Notes: generated by a model not told the origin, from the sequence alone. A stretch of 64,000 nt of DNA from Brenneria roseae subsp. roseae (GCF_003115845.1 NZ_KZ819034.1:1-64000); one strand, 5' to 3'; positions 51,178 to 60,911 are shown, numbered from the stretch's first letter. A program made the numbers and translations.

Positions 51178-53052
51178 ATGATTTTGAATAAGCTTGCCGT
51201 TTCACCGTCGCCGATAGTGAATGGCATGCTGGCATTGATTGCTTTTACGCAGCAGCATCAGCTGATGCTGGCATTATTATCGGGGCTGACGATACCGTTT
51301 TTCGCGTCGATGAAAAGCGATGAGCGGCAAAAAGCCCCGTTCTGGCAAAAGCTGATTATTGCTTTTGCCATGCTGTGTTTTCTTTTCGGTACGATGGCCC
51401 CGGTTGTTATCGGGATTTTTCAGTGGCTTTATCAAGGCCGGATAGTCGCCAGCATTCGCGTTATGGCATGGTCGGTGCTGATTGCTTTTACCGTAGCGGG
51501 TTTTATTTTCCATATTCTGCTGCGTAGGGTATTAACGCCAGAATTGGACAAAATAAAGAAACGGCTCGTCAAAAAGTCAACGCTTGAGCGGGAATTACGC
51601 ACCGATGTGCGCACGGTGAAATCGTTACTGCCGGAAACGTTGCATTATGATCCACTGGATTACATCGACTTGAGCAAAGGTATTTTTATCGGGATGGACC
51701 GGGATAAACTGCCGATGTACCTCCCGTTAAAAGACTGGCAAAAACAACATGCGGATATTATCGGCACTACCGGTGCCGGTAAGGGGGTGGCTACCGGGAT
51801 ATTACTTTATCAAAGTATCCTGGCCGGTGAAGGAGTTTTTGTCATGGACCCCAAAGATGATGAATGGGCGCCGCATCTTTACCGGAAAGCCTGTGAGGAT
51901 GCAGGCAAACCCTTTGCCTTAATTGACTTGCGAAAACCTGCATACCAGTTAAACCTGATTGAAAATATTACGTCTGATGAACTGGAAGAACTTTTTGTCG
52001 CCGGGTTCAGCCTTGCCGAGAAAGGCCAGGAATCTGACTTTTACCGCATTGACGATAGAAAAGCGGCTCGCATGGCGGCGCAATTCATCAGTCACCATCC
52101 AGACTCAACCATCCGTGATATTTATAACGGTAATTATGTTCAGGGTATTGCGGAAAATATCAAAGCCTTTTTTGGCAAAATTGAAGAACTGGCATTATTA
52201 AATGCCATCAATGCGCCGAAAGGATTCTCACTTAACCAAATATTTGGTGAAGGCGGCTGCTGTTATGTCATCGGCTCCATGCGAAACAGCAAGATTATTA
52301 CCGCACAACGAATGCTGCTGGTTCGCCTGTATCAGTTAGCGGAAAGACGGGACCGGGTAAAAGAAGCGCCCCGGCCCATTGCGATTTTCCTTGATGAACT
52401 GAAATACCATTTATCCAAACCGGCGCTGGAAGGACTGGGGGCTGCGCGGGATAAAGGCGTGCATATCATCATGGCGCATCAGTCTGTCGCCGATTTGAAA
52501 GACTGCCCGGCGGATTTAAAAGGTGACGCCGTTGTCGGCGCAGTCGTTGAGAATGCCAAATTCAAACTGGTTTATCGTGTCATGGACCCCGATACCGCCG
52601 AATGGGTGGCGAGGATGTCAGGCACCATATTAGTGGATGATGAAGTCCGTAAAGCGAAAACCGATACGGTGCTGACAGAGACCATCGACAATGAACGCAC
52701 AATCAGACAGGCGGAGCGTTTCTTTATTGACAGCAATATGATCCTAAACCTGCCCGATTTTGTCAGTTTCATCTTTACGACCAAACGACTCCCATCAGCA
52801 TCATTAATTTCACCGATCAAGGTGAAAAAACGCGAGCTTAAAATATTTACTGTTTCTCCTGAAATTTCCGCTTCGGCGGCATCGGTAAAAGTCTCGCTGG
52901 ATTTCAGTGAGGAAGAAAAAACACCCGTACCCACAACATCAACGCCGAATATCATGGCAACCCGGCCCGATCTTTTCTTCACGGATGAAGACAATAAAGC
53001 CACAAAGCCTACGCCTGACGAAGAAGAAAAACTGTCCCTTCTCGATTTTTAG
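51178..53052 (+). CDS. mobB: VirD4/MobB-type type IV coupling protein
   Basis: 624 residues after choosing ATG 51178, which has GAAGGAGG 6-13 nt upstream; the longer frame from 51148 adds ten residues. The N-terminus has several membrane segments (LAFTQQHQLM.. region, FAMLCFLFGTMAPVVIGIFQ, VLIAFTVAGFIFHILL). IIGTTGAGKGVATG is Walker A (about residue 195) and PIAIFLDELKYHLSK is Walker B. It couples the relaxase-DNA complex to the VirB channel. The tail is acidic and Pro/Thr-rich. Its partner relaxase follows 8 bp later, an arrangement like mobB-mobC of CloDF13 and ICEEc1. Confidence 0.88.
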   Translation: MILNKLAVSPSPIVNGMLALIAFTQQHQLMLALLSGLTIPFFASMKSDERQKAPFWQKLIIAFAMLCFLFGTMAPVVIGIFQWLYQGRIVASIRVMAWSVLIAFTVAGFIFHILLRRVLTPELDKIKKRLVKKSTLERELRTDVRTVKSLLPETLHYDPLDYIDLSKGIFIGMDRDKLPMYLPLKDWQKQHADIIGTTGAGKGVATGILLYQSILAGEGVFVMDPKDDEWAPHLYRKACEDAGKPFALIDLRKPAYQLNLIENITSDELEELFVAGFSLAEKGQESDFYRIDDRKAARMAAQFISHHPDSTIRDIYNGNYVQGIAENIKAFFGKIEELALLNAINAPKGFSLNQIFGEGGCCYVIGSMRNSKIITAQRMLLVRLYQLAERRDRVKEAPRPIAIFLDELKYHLSKPALEGLGAARDKGVHIIMAHQSVADLKDCPADLKGDAVVGAVVENAKFKLVYRVMDPDTAEWVARMSGTILVDDEVRKAKTDTVLTETIDNERTIRQAERFFIDSNMILNLPDFVSFIFTTKRLPSASLISPIKVKKRELKIFTVSPEISASAASVKVSLDFSEEEKTPVPTTSTPNIMATRPDLFFTDEDNKATKPTPDEEEKLSLLDF

Positions 53053-53060
53053 GAGCCTAA

Positions 53061-53807
53061 ATGCTTATCGCCACGCATAGCGAGCGCACCGCACGCAATA
53101 GCGAGAAAATAAAGAGACTGCTGAATTTCCTGAAAGAAGAAACCTACAGCGATTTTAAAACGCTGATGCTGCTTTTCGGCTTCAGGGATCACAAGTCGTT
53201 ATACACACTGCTGTCAAAAGTCGAGGGAATGGGGCTAATACAAAAGCATGTGTTGGGATCACGGACGATGAAAGTTTCATTGTGGGGAATAACCAGTGAT
53301 GGGCTGGCCGTCGTTTTAACTCCCGATGATGCCATTTTCCCGGCGCGGTTTGAGCCATCAAAAGTTACCGGCTGGACGCTGGAGCATCACTTTGATAATC
53401 AGGTGGCCCGGATCATCCTTGAGAAAAAAGGCGCTACCGGATGGATAAACGGTGATCATACGACCTTCCTCAACCGCTATCAGGTCAGTCACCGTCCGGA
53501 CGGGCTGATCACCCTCCCCGGCGGAACCGTCATCGCCATTGAGACTGAGCGCCGTCTAAAAACCAAAGCCCGTTACCAATCGATCATTGCCAGCCACCTG
53601 CTGGCGCGCACCAATAAATACTGGATTTACGTTTTTTATCTCGTGCCCGACCAGCAGAAAAAACGCGCCATTGAACTGCTGTTCGACAGCATAAAACACG
53701 TTATCGTTAACCATCAGCATATCCCGCTGGAAGCCCGTCACCGTCATGTTTTTCGTGTCTATACCCTCGACGAACTGCACCAACTGGAGCTGCATCACTA
53801 CGCTTAA
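53061..53807 (+). CDS. mobC: MobC-type relaxase (MOB-C family)
   Basis: 248 residues. The N-terminus looks like a winged-helix DNA-binding region (FKTLMLLFGFRDHKSLYTLL). The middle carries RPDGLITLPGGTVIAIETER then RLKTKARY, a restriction-endonuclease-like D...ExE/K arrangement, as described for MobC of plasmid CloDF13 rather than the HUH fold of most relaxases. It should nick oriT and lead the strand into the recipient. AGGAG precedes the ATG. It is coupled to the upstream T4CP gene. I cannot confirm the catalytic residues. Confidence 0.75.
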   Translation: MLIATHSERTARNSEKIKRLLNFLKEETYSDFKTLMLLFGFRDHKSLYTLLSKVEGMGLIQKHVLGSRTMKVSLWGITSDGLAVVLTPDDAIFPARFEPSKVTGWTLEHHFDNQVARIILEKKGATGWINGDHTTFLNRYQVSHRPDGLITLPGGTVIAIETERRLKTKARYQSIIASHLLARTNKYWIYVFYLVPDQQKKRAIELLFDSIKHVIVNHQHIPLEARHRHVFRVYTLDELHQLELHHYA

Positions 53808-53825
53808 GCCAGTGCTTTTTGTGCT

Positions 53826-53854
53826 GGCAGGTTTACCCATACGGTAAGCCTGCC
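53826..53854 (+). terminator. Stem-loop after mobC
   Basis: GGCAGG...CCTGCC outer arms with inner TTACC/GGTAA pairing, 19 bp after the mobC stop. There is no strong T-tract. Confidence 0.45.
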
Positions 53855-53922
53855 GCGTGGTTGATTGATGAGTAATTACTTAAGGTATATACTCACAGTA
53901 TGCACAAAAGAGGAGCACGACC

Positions 53923-54023
53923 ATGAAACACAGAGTCAGCGTTACCGTGGACAAAGACAATTATCAGGTTCTGAATGCTGCCGGCGTCAATATTTCTGGT
54001 CTGGTGAACGGCAATTTTCAAGG
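53923..54023 (+). pseudogene. ccdA: ccdA antitoxin gene truncated by an IS element
   Basis: ATG 53923, preceded by AGAGGAG, opens MKHRVSVTVDKDNYQVLNAA followed by GVNISGLV, the N-terminal DNA-binding half of CcdA antitoxins. After about 30 residues the frame enters the insertion sequence and ends at 54051. The toxin-binding C-terminus and any ccdB are missing on the other side of the IS, so the pair is inactive. Confidence 0.85.
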
Positions 54024-54038
54024 TAGTTGTCGTTTTTT

Positions 54039-55082
54039 TTACGCCACCTGACGCTCTTTTTCCGGGTTCAGTGACACTGATACCACAGGGTCCCAGTTCC
54101 TTGTTTCCCTGGACCAGCGTGTCGGATTTTGTCTCCGGGCTTCCTCATACAGTACTTTGCGCCGTGCCAGGATCTCGACATCTCGCTGCTGATGCTTTTC
54201 ATCCGGCGTCACGTATCGAAGCCCACTGTGACGATGTTGTTTGTTGTACCAAGCCACGAACTCATGAACCCATTTGCGCGCACTGTCCAGGCTACTGAAG
54301 CCGCCTTGTGGCCATTGTGGGCAATATTTTAGCGTACGGAACAGCGATTCTGAGTAAGGATTATCATTGCTGACGCGTGGTCTACTGTGCGACGGCATCA
54401 CACCCAGGTCATATAGCTTTGCCTGCATCGTAAAGCTTTTCATCGGGCCACCGTTATCCGCATGCAACACGAGTTGATCGCCACGGCATTTTTCAACCCA
54501 CACCGCTCGTTGCAACAACATCGCGGCGTATTGGCCTGATTCTTTTTCATACACCTCTGCGCCCACCACTTTACGACTGAACACATCCATTATCATGTAC
54601 AGGTAAAAGCGGTGTCCCACCACTGCTGACGGCAAGTGGCTTATATCCCATGACCAAAGCCGGTTGGGTGCCGTTGCCGTGTAGCTCTTCGGTTTTACGT
54701 ATGTGCCGTGGGCTTTCGCCCGGCCACGATGATGGCCTAATCCTTCAGCTTTCAGTACCCGATAAAAACTAGATTCTGACGCTATATAGATCCCCCTATC
54801 TGCGAGAGCTGGCACTATCTGGCACGGCGGCTTATCGGCATAGTCCGGGTCTGAACACACCTGTAGGATGCGTTGTCGTTCTGACTGCGAGAGCTGATTA
54901 GCCGGGGCTGAACGTATTGCCCCGGGTCGCTTGTCTTCGTGAATAACGCCATTGTGCTGCCATCGCTGCAACGTGCGGACCGATATTCCTGCGGTTTCAC
55001 AGGCCCGGTGTTGGCGGGCACCGTTGCTGATAGCTTCATCTATCAGTGCAATATATTGCAGCCGCTCTGGGTATGAGGTCAT
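54039..55082 (-). CDS. IS3-family transposase, OrfB (DDE catalytic subunit)
   Basis: 347 residues. WSWDISHLP holds the first Asp, LHADNGGPMKS the second Asp, and SESLFRTLKYCPQW the Glu of the DDE triad; the N-terminus has a helix-turn-helix (ACETAGISVRTLQRWQ). Its start overlaps the end of OrfA by 4 bp (ATGA), so translation is coupled or produced by frameshift as in IS3 elements. The frame appears intact. Confidence 0.92.
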   Translation of the reverse strand: MTSYPERLQYIALIDEAISNGARQHRACETAGISVRTLQRWQHNGVIHEDKRPGAIRSAPANQLSQSERQRILQVCSDPDYADKPPCQIVPALADRGIYIASESSFYRVLKAEGLGHHRGRAKAHGTYVKPKSYTATAPNRLWSWDISHLPSAVVGHRFYLYMIMDVFSRKVVGAEVYEKESGQYAAMLLQRAVWVEKCRGDQLVLHADNGGPMKSFTMQAKLYDLGVMPSHSRPRVSNDNPYSESLFRTLKYCPQWPQGGFSSLDSARKWVHEFVAWYNKQHRHSGLRYVTPDEKHQQRDVEILARRKVLYEEARRQNPTRWSRETRNWDPVVSVSLNPEKERQVA

Positions 55083-55579
55083 TCGTCCTCGCCGTCGTCC
55101 CAGAGGGCTGTCAACTTTCCCCGCAGCACCAGAAGCGCAGCGGCCTCGGCCAACGCTTTATCTTTGCGTCTGAGCTCTTTTTCAAGCTGCCGGATGCGGT
55201 TTTTTTCGGATCGAGCCGCTTTCTGAACATCGGCCAGTTGTCGGTGTTGCGGCTGGTTGGCAGCGAGACAGTTTTGTTTCCACATACTGATTTGTTCTGT
55301 GTAAAGCCCATTTTCGCGACAGTATATGCCAAGTTCATATTCTGACAGGGCGGCGGTTTCCAGCAAGATGGTGAAGATATGCTCCGGAGATCGGGTTTCA
55401 GTCGAGTCCTCTTTCGGTGTAATAAGTCCTTCCATTTCAAGCTGCTTTCGCCATTGTTGAACGGTGGCAACACCGGCACCAATATCATCAGCTACCTGAC
55501 GAAGCGTCCAATTATAAGGCGGTAGTAAATGCATGATGGCTCGTTCTCTGAGTTCATCGGCAATACGTGGTCTGGCCAT
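55079..55579 (-). CDS. IS3-family transposase, OrfA
   Basis: About 166 residues from ATG 55579 (MARPRIADELRERAIMHLLP); a frame from 55621 would start inside the terminal repeat. WTLRQVADDIGAGVATVQQW is the DNA-binding helix-turn-helix and the C-terminal half (ARSEKNRIRQLEKELRRKDK) is a leucine-zipper-type coiled coil. It works with OrfB. Confidence 0.85.
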   Translation of the reverse strand: MARPRIADELRERAIMHLLPPYNWTLRQVADDIGAGVATVQQWRKQLEMEGLITPKEDSTETRSPEHIFTILLETAALSEYELGIYCRENGLYTEQISMWKQNCLAANQPQHRQLADVQKAARSEKNRIRQLEKELRRKDKALAEAAALLVLRGKLTALWDDGEDE

Positions 55580-55743
55580 ATTAAATATCTCATGCCCCCT
55601 GATGAAAAATTGAGGCGACAACTACCCTGACACTAGGGGGAAATCAGTGATCGCAATCAGCGAAATACGCAAAAGAGCGGTATATCTCCCGTCACCAGAA
55701 AATACAGTAAGCACCGATAATCCGAAATGTGAATGTATGATTA

Positions 55744-55765
55744 AAGCCGCATTCCTTTGCGGCTT
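55744..55765 (-). terminator. Stem-loop after ardC
   Basis: AAGCCGCA and TGCGGCTT arms with a 6-nt loop, 14 bp beyond the ardC stop on the minus strand, followed by TTTAAT. Confidence 0.6.
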
Positions 55766-55778
55766 CCTCTATTTCCGT

Positions 55779-56723
55779 TCAAACCTTCTCCATCAGATAA
55801 CGATGTGCTTTTGATGCCACGCTGGCGGCTTTGAAAATATAGCGTTTATCGTTTTTCAATGCTTTTAGCCAGGAAGCGATATAGCTCTGGTGCTGAACCT
55901 CCCCGACGATCCCCAGATCCGCCATCAGGAACGCGTTTCCCAGTTCGGCGATCAACTCCTCAAAAGCATATTCCTCACTGCCAAACTTCCCTTTCATTTC
56001 ACGGTTCAGACGATTTTTTGCACCGCTCCAATGAACCAGTTCATGCAAGCCAGTGGCATAAAAATTAGCAGCATCAGAAAAAAGGCGGCGCTCTGGCAGC
56101 CAGATTTCATCGGTTGAGGGCATGAAAAAGGCGTTTTGCCCTTTCTCGATGATGTTTGCGCCACTGCTCCGAAACAGGTTTTCAGCCTGTGGCAGCGCAT
56201 CGAACATCTCTGCTGAATTACCCAACTCAGTCGCCAGGGGCAAGCCGTCAATCTGTTCAACATTAAACACCGTGAACATTTTCAGCATCGGGATATGTTC
56301 GATCCCGCCTTCGTCGTTTTCCTTCTCCAATGTGGTGTAGAAAATGGCGGTCGTGCCGTGCTCGCCCTTACGAACCTGTGCACCTTCTGCCCTGGCCTGT
56401 TTGTATGTCATCCAGCGGGGATCACTGAATCCCTGTTCTGATGCACTGCACCACAGCAACATGATATTCATCCCGCTGTAAGCTGTGCCAGTAGCGTAGT
56501 TGGAAGGCAACCCGGACATGCCCGGCACGCGCTGCCACGGACACACCCAGGGCTTAACTCCGGCTTCCAGTGCGGTAATGATGTGGTCGGTGACGGTCTG
56601 ATAAATATCGGTTGTGGTTTTGGAAAATTTCGTTTTTGAGGAGCCTGACAGGTCCAGCGGGGATACGCTGGTCGCCGCTGCGGTGTTAGGGGCGCTAGTC
56701 TGAGTATGCAGGGAAATAGTCAT
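55779..56723 (-). CDS. ardC: ArdC-like antirestriction protein
   Basis: 314 residues. The N-terminal domain (IYQTVTDHIITALEAGVKPW; VPGMSGLPSNYATGTAYSGM) is the single-strand-binding part of ArdC. The C-terminal zincin-like domain has the metalloprotease helix GLHELVHWSG. ArdC-type proteins protect incoming single-stranded DNA from host restriction. The gene is transcribed away from mobB/mobC, from a leader with a strong hairpin. It is the expected neighbour of an oriT-side leading region. Confidence 0.92.
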   Translation of the reverse strand: MTISLHTQTSAPNTAAATSVSPLDLSGSSKTKFSKTTTDIYQTVTDHIITALEAGVKPWVCPWQRVPGMSGLPSNYATGTAYSGMNIMLLWCSASEQGFSDPRWMTYKQARAEGAQVRKGEHGTTAIFYTTLEKENDEGGIEHIPMLKMFTVFNVEQIDGLPLATELGNSAEMFDALPQAENLFRSSGANIIEKGQNAFFMPSTDEIWLPERRLFSDAANFYATGLHELVHWSGAKNRLNREMKGKFGSEEYAFEELIAELGNAFLMADLGIVGEVQHQSYIASWLKALKNDKRYIFKAASVASKAHRYLMEKV

Positions 56724-57092
56724 GATTTTTCTCCGTCAGTGGTGTGATTTTCGTCTTCGTATCGCCTGACGGTTCGCTTTCCCGGCATCGTTCTGGCCCG
56801 CAAGGGCGCAGCATGCGTGCACTTCACCCTTGCGGGACGGGTTGTGTTGGGAAACGATTAACCGGAAGCGAATACGGGAACGGAAAGCACGCGGGAGATA
56901 AAATCTGTCGCTGCATACCAGAACGTAGCACCCCTTGCTCCGCAGCGGTGAAACAGGGTTGGGCTGGAAGTGGCAGTTGGTTACAAAAGATAAATTTTCA
57001 CCTGCTTCACTAATCTGATCCGAACGCTTTCGCCCCCCCCTCCGGGCCAACACTGTGGGGTGTAGCCCCTCCGGTTTTTAGTACCACTGCCA
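56724..57092. other. Leader of ardC, structured non-coding region
   Basis: About 370 bp upstream of ardC (minus strand) with no supported gene. It contains CCCGCAAGGG (56797-56806) pairing perfectly with CCCTTGCGGG (56827-56836) and CCCCACAGTGTTGG-type sequence near 57050. Confidence 0.4.
56797..56836. repeat. 10-bp perfect inverted repeat in the ardC leader
   Basis: CCCGCAAGGG and CCCTTGCGGG with a 20-nt spacer, 74 bp upstream of the ardC start. Such hairpins in leading regions can act as single-strand promoters. Confidence 0.75.
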
Positions 57093-57677
57093 ATGAGGCT
57101 CTCCGGTCAGTCTTTGCCCCCTATACGCTCAGACAGCGCAAACGATATTATCTTACCGCCTGGTGAGCTGGTAATATGCGTTGGTCCCATTGCCGATAAG
57201 GATCGTTCAGTGCCTGCTCATAACAATTATGGTGTGGTCGGCTCACCTAATAGCTCAGTCTCTCACCCTGATGGACATGCTTGTTATGGCCGGGTTCCCG
57301 AGATTAAGTCAAAAGGTGATTATATTCCTGCTGGCAACATTTTCTTGCGTGTGGGCAGGCATACAGGTCCTAACAAAGGTTTCGGTGTTCGACATATCTG
57401 GGCGGAGCATGAAAGCGAGCTAGTCAAATTAGGGTATATGACTGTAGATGATGTCGCGCTGTTTGTGCGTGATATTGTTAGACCTGGGGTGCCTATATAC
57501 TGTGAATTCAGTAGCATAAGTGGACGACACAGGCCAACAGTCTTAAAGTCATCTATAGGAATAGTGATTCTTGAACCGAAAGAAGCACCTGAAACTGATT
57601 CAGGCTGGATATACGTCGTTGTAACAGCATATACACGCCGAACGGCACATGGTGTTTTAGTTGGCAAGATAGAATAA
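57093..57677 (+). CDS. Putative BECR-fold-like toxin or fragment
   Basis: 194 residues. The C-terminal half (GFGVRHIWAEHESELVKLGY, MTVDDVALFVRDIV) resembles the core of phage-barnase/EndoU-like RNase toxin domains, with its conserved His and a GFG..HI pattern. The N-terminal half (LPPGELVICVGPIADKDRSV) is not recognised. No convincing ribosome binding site precedes ATG 57093, so it may be the C-terminal remainder of a longer polymorphic toxin. No immunity gene is obvious next to it. A strong terminator follows directly. Confidence 0.4.
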   Translation: MRLSGQSLPPIRSDSANDIILPPGELVICVGPIADKDRSVPAHNNYGVVGSPNSSVSHPDGHACYGRVPEIKSKGDYIPAGNIFLRVGRHTGPNKGFGVRHIWAEHESELVKLGYMTVDDVALFVRDIVRPGVPIYCEFSSISGRHRPTVLKSSIGIVILEPKEAPETDSGWIYVVVTAYTRRTAHGVLVGKIE

Positions 57678-57682
57678 AAAAC

Positions 57683-57701
57683 GGGCGCTAAAAAAGCGCC
57701 C
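57683..57701 (+). terminator. Rho-independent terminator
   Basis: GGGCGCT and AGCGCCC arms with AAAAA loop directly after the stop of the toxin-like gene, followed by TTATAAG. Confidence 0.75.
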
Positions 57702-58005
57702 TTATAAGTTTGTTGGTAGTCGCAGCATTTCCTTAGCACTTAGGGTTCAGAAACCGACTCTTGTCGTAACTACCCGGCAGGTGACCAGCCACCTGACTGC
57801 CCGGCACAGAAGGCCACTTTCTGGTTGATGCCCCCTGAGAATGCTCTTGCAGTAAGGTAATTGTAGCCCGTATGGCGCAGATATTCAACTAAAGGTTGAA
57901 TGCAGATTAAAGGCTAACTTTTACCGACCGTATCTCAAACCTTTCCGGCGCGAGGATTTCTGTTAATAGGTCGTCGTTCATACTGTCTTTGGACTAAGGT
58001 CGTAA
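57702..58005. other. Gene-free stretch
   Basis: About 300 bp, no supported gene or clear site; a few short GC-rich inverted stretches only. Confidence 0.4.
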
Positions 58006-58776
58006 CTAATCGGCTTCAATAATTTTAATAAACCACCTGGGTATTTCCTCACGCGCGTCATCTGAACTCGTGTAAACGGGAATGCAGTGCCAAAACGCAT
58101 AAAGCGTGTCGACTAAAGCATTGAGCTGGTCTTCGCTGACAACCAGATCATCATGATTTGTATACTTCCAGTCAGCAGCATCCTGCAGGTTACGCCGGAA
58201 GTACTCTGGATGGGTGTTTCTGAGCGCCATAAACGATTTGCCACTACCGTGCTTATAGACATTGACAATATTTCCATATGTGACAAGCAAAGGGTAGAAC
58301 GGCTGGGAGGTAATGGTGATCCCCAGAGATTCAAGTAGCTCGATCAGTGTCGGCAAATTGATTTCCCAGATTTTGTGCTCAATACGTTCGCGGTCAATCC
58401 AGTGTTGCAGCTCCTTTACAACCCATGCACGCAAATCTTTATCCCAGCGGTGATAAAGGCCAGAAAGTATCGCCAGATAAACATCGGCCTGCATATCATC
58501 CAGCATCAGGCCGTAGTTAATGCCTTCATGGTAGGCTTGTTCTGCAATTGCTCCGACATCATCAACATCTGGATTAAAGTGCAGTCCGGCTTCTTCATAC
58601 CATTTATCGCTGTGGCGGTGTGCTGCGCCTTCTATGTCAGCGAAATGAGGAAATATTAGTTCTCTAGCCTGTGTGACGTAAAAAGTATATCTTTCCAAGA
58701 TATAGTCTCTATCCATTGAGGCTAAATAAAAGGTTGTCCATTTTTGGACGTGTCCATTCGTGGATTCCTGACTCAT
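58006..58776 (-). CDS. Protein of unknown function
   Basis: 256 residues, acidic, mostly helical; no motif recognised. Notable segments: QADVYLAILSGLYHRWDKDL, ERIEHKIWEINLPTLIELLE and VNVYKHGSGKSFMALRNTHP. No signal peptide or membrane helix. It lies on the same strand as, and 58 bp after, another unknown gene, so the two may form an operon between the transfer genes and the right att site. Confidence 0.55.
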   Translation of the reverse strand: MSQESTNGHVQKWTTFYLASMDRDYILERYTFYVTQARELIFPHFADIEGAAHRHSDKWYEEAGLHFNPDVDDVGAIAEQAYHEGINYGLMLDDMQADVYLAILSGLYHRWDKDLRAWVVKELQHWIDRERIEHKIWEINLPTLIELLESLGITITSQPFYPLLVTYGNIVNVYKHGSGKSFMALRNTHPEYFRRNLQDAADWKYTNHDDLVVSEDQLNALVDTLYAFWHCIPVYTSSDDAREEIPRWFIKIIEAD

Positions 58777-58834
58777 TATTTATACCCTTAAATAGGGATT
58801 AATACTTATATTAAAGCGATTCAGGGTTATTTTA

Positions 58835-59500
58835 TTAATGTTCCTTACCCCACAGTTCAGCCTTTACTAGCTGATTCCAGACCATTTTTAATATTTGACC
58901 TGTTTGCTGATTTACAAACAGCGATGATCGTGCTCCGTGAGGGTAGCCCAATATCTGTCCCTTCATATTTTCCCATGATGGAGAAAACTCAGTATCTTTC
59001 CAGTGTGGTATTTCTCGTTCAAGCAAAAGCCCTAAAGCAGTTCGGCTTGGCACAGTGCCGTCCTCACAAAACTTGTTGACCCATTTACATTTTATCAGGA
59101 GAGGTACGGCCCCCTCAGCGTGTAAAACTATTCCATCAATTTTATTAATGGTGAAATCTGCACAAGGATGTCGCAAAGAGTTAATTGATTTAATCAACTG
59201 ATCAACACCATGGGGATAGGGACAGGTTAAAATTCCATTTGCAAGATATACAGAATGATCCAAATTTCTGAAAATTCCATCCTGCATTGGGACCATGGGG
59301 GCATAATTTTTGGGGTCTGTTTCTAACATAAATGGATGCCATGCCGGATAACCGTCAACAAAGGGACCGCACTCCTGAGAAATTTTAGCTAACGTCGTTC
59401 TAATATGGGATCTTTGTTTTGAAGTAGCCTCATACGGTGTCAATTGCTTCACCGCCATTTCATAGCCATTTTCTATGGCATCGTCCGCTCTAAAGGCCAT
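58835..59500 (-). CDS. Protein of unknown function
   Basis: 221 residues; no family recognised. It has ECGPFVDGYPAWHPFML, INKIDGIVLHAEGAVPLLIK and CKWVNKFCEDGTVPSRTALG, suggesting a compact globular enzyme or toxin-like protein; no signal peptide. It is upstream of the other unknown gene at 58006 on the minus strand. Relation between the two is unknown. Confidence 0.55.
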   Translation of the reverse strand: MAFRADDAIENGYEMAVKQLTPYEATSKQRSHIRTTLAKISQECGPFVDGYPAWHPFMLETDPKNYAPMVPMQDGIFRNLDHSVYLANGILTCPYPHGVDQLIKSINSLRHPCADFTINKIDGIVLHAEGAVPLLIKCKWVNKFCEDGTVPSRTALGLLLEREIPHWKDTEFSPSWENMKGQILGYPHGARSSLFVNQQTGQILKMVWNQLVKAELWGKEH

Positions 59501-59762
59501 GGAGCTTTCCTCGATAACAAATAATAAAGCACACTATATCCATATTGCGCACATAAAATCAATGTTAGCGTATTATTTATTTTTTATGCATTAAATTGAA
59601 TTTTTGTGTGTGACTTTTAACTATACCCCAATTAAGTGCCTCCCAGTAAACAGGACTAGGCTAAACTGGGGTTGTCTGACCTTCCTTTCCTTTACAAAAG
59701 AGGCAAGCCAGCCATGTAGAAGGCCCGCTATACGAAGAACAAATCGCTTTATGCGGGAGAAA
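59501..59762. other. Non-coding region with a possible IS3 orfA relic
   Basis: Around 59713-59750 the + strand reads ATG, a stop, then KARYT-like codons and a shifted EEQIAL-type stretch, reminiscent of the start of an IS3-family OrfA. It is very short and uncertain. Confidence 0.3.
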
Positions 59763-60541
<779 letters not shown>

Positions 60542-60777
60542 AATGAAATCCCCCGACTTGTCCTCTGGATATCAATTATCCAGCACATGTAACGCTAATG
60601 TCATTACGATTTACAGATAGCATGGGGAATCGAACCAAAGAAACTAACCGGACACGACGACAAGTGCAGCGCCCCCCACCCTTTGATCTACATACTATAA
60701 AGCGGGTCAATCTGCGGGTCTTGACAACCCGCGGGAATAAAATTTATGATGGAATTCAACTTAATAGAAAACTGAAT

Positions 60778-60797
60778 GACCCCGAGTCCGGGCACCA
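60778..60797 (+). repeat. att: attachment site, right copy (tRNA-Phe 3' end)
   Basis: GACCCCGAGTCCGGGCACCA shares the 16-bp core CCGAGTCCGGGCACCA with the copy at 9793-9808, in the same orientation. No tRNA body precedes it. A terminator-like hairpin follows at 60809 and the next integrase starts at 60980. It is the right end of the conjugative element and the left end of the next element. Confidence 0.85.
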
Positions 60798-60808
60798 ATC
60801 ATTCAGAA

Positions 60809-60830
60809 ACGGACGCCCTTTGGCGTCCGT
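60809..60830 (+). terminator. Terminator after the right att copy
   Basis: ACGGACGCC and GGCGTCCGT arms with a 4-nt loop followed by TTTGCTTT, 12 bp after the att copy. It looks like the native terminator of a tRNA gene, carried along with the att site. Confidence 0.75.
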
Positions 60831-60911
60831 TTTGCTTTATAAAGTCAACAAGTTATCCCCTTCCGGTTGTCTACTGCTATCCGTTAAAATCTACTGGCAG
60901 CGCCTCCTATT

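Larger units (their letters stand above)
54024..55624 (-). mobile_element. IS3-family insertion sequence
   Basis: Ends TAGTTGTCG (54024-54032) and CGACAACTA (55616-55624) form inverted repeats around two overlapping transposase genes. Both outer flanks also read GG/CC next to the ends. No target-site duplication is visible (left flank TTCAAGG, right flank CCCTGAC), suggesting a deletion after insertion that also took the rest of the ccdAB locus. Confidence 0.85.

Noticed and set aside
59713-59760. Short IS3 orfA relic
   Set aside because: The match is about a dozen codons with a stop and a frameshift; too short to claim as a feature with confidence.
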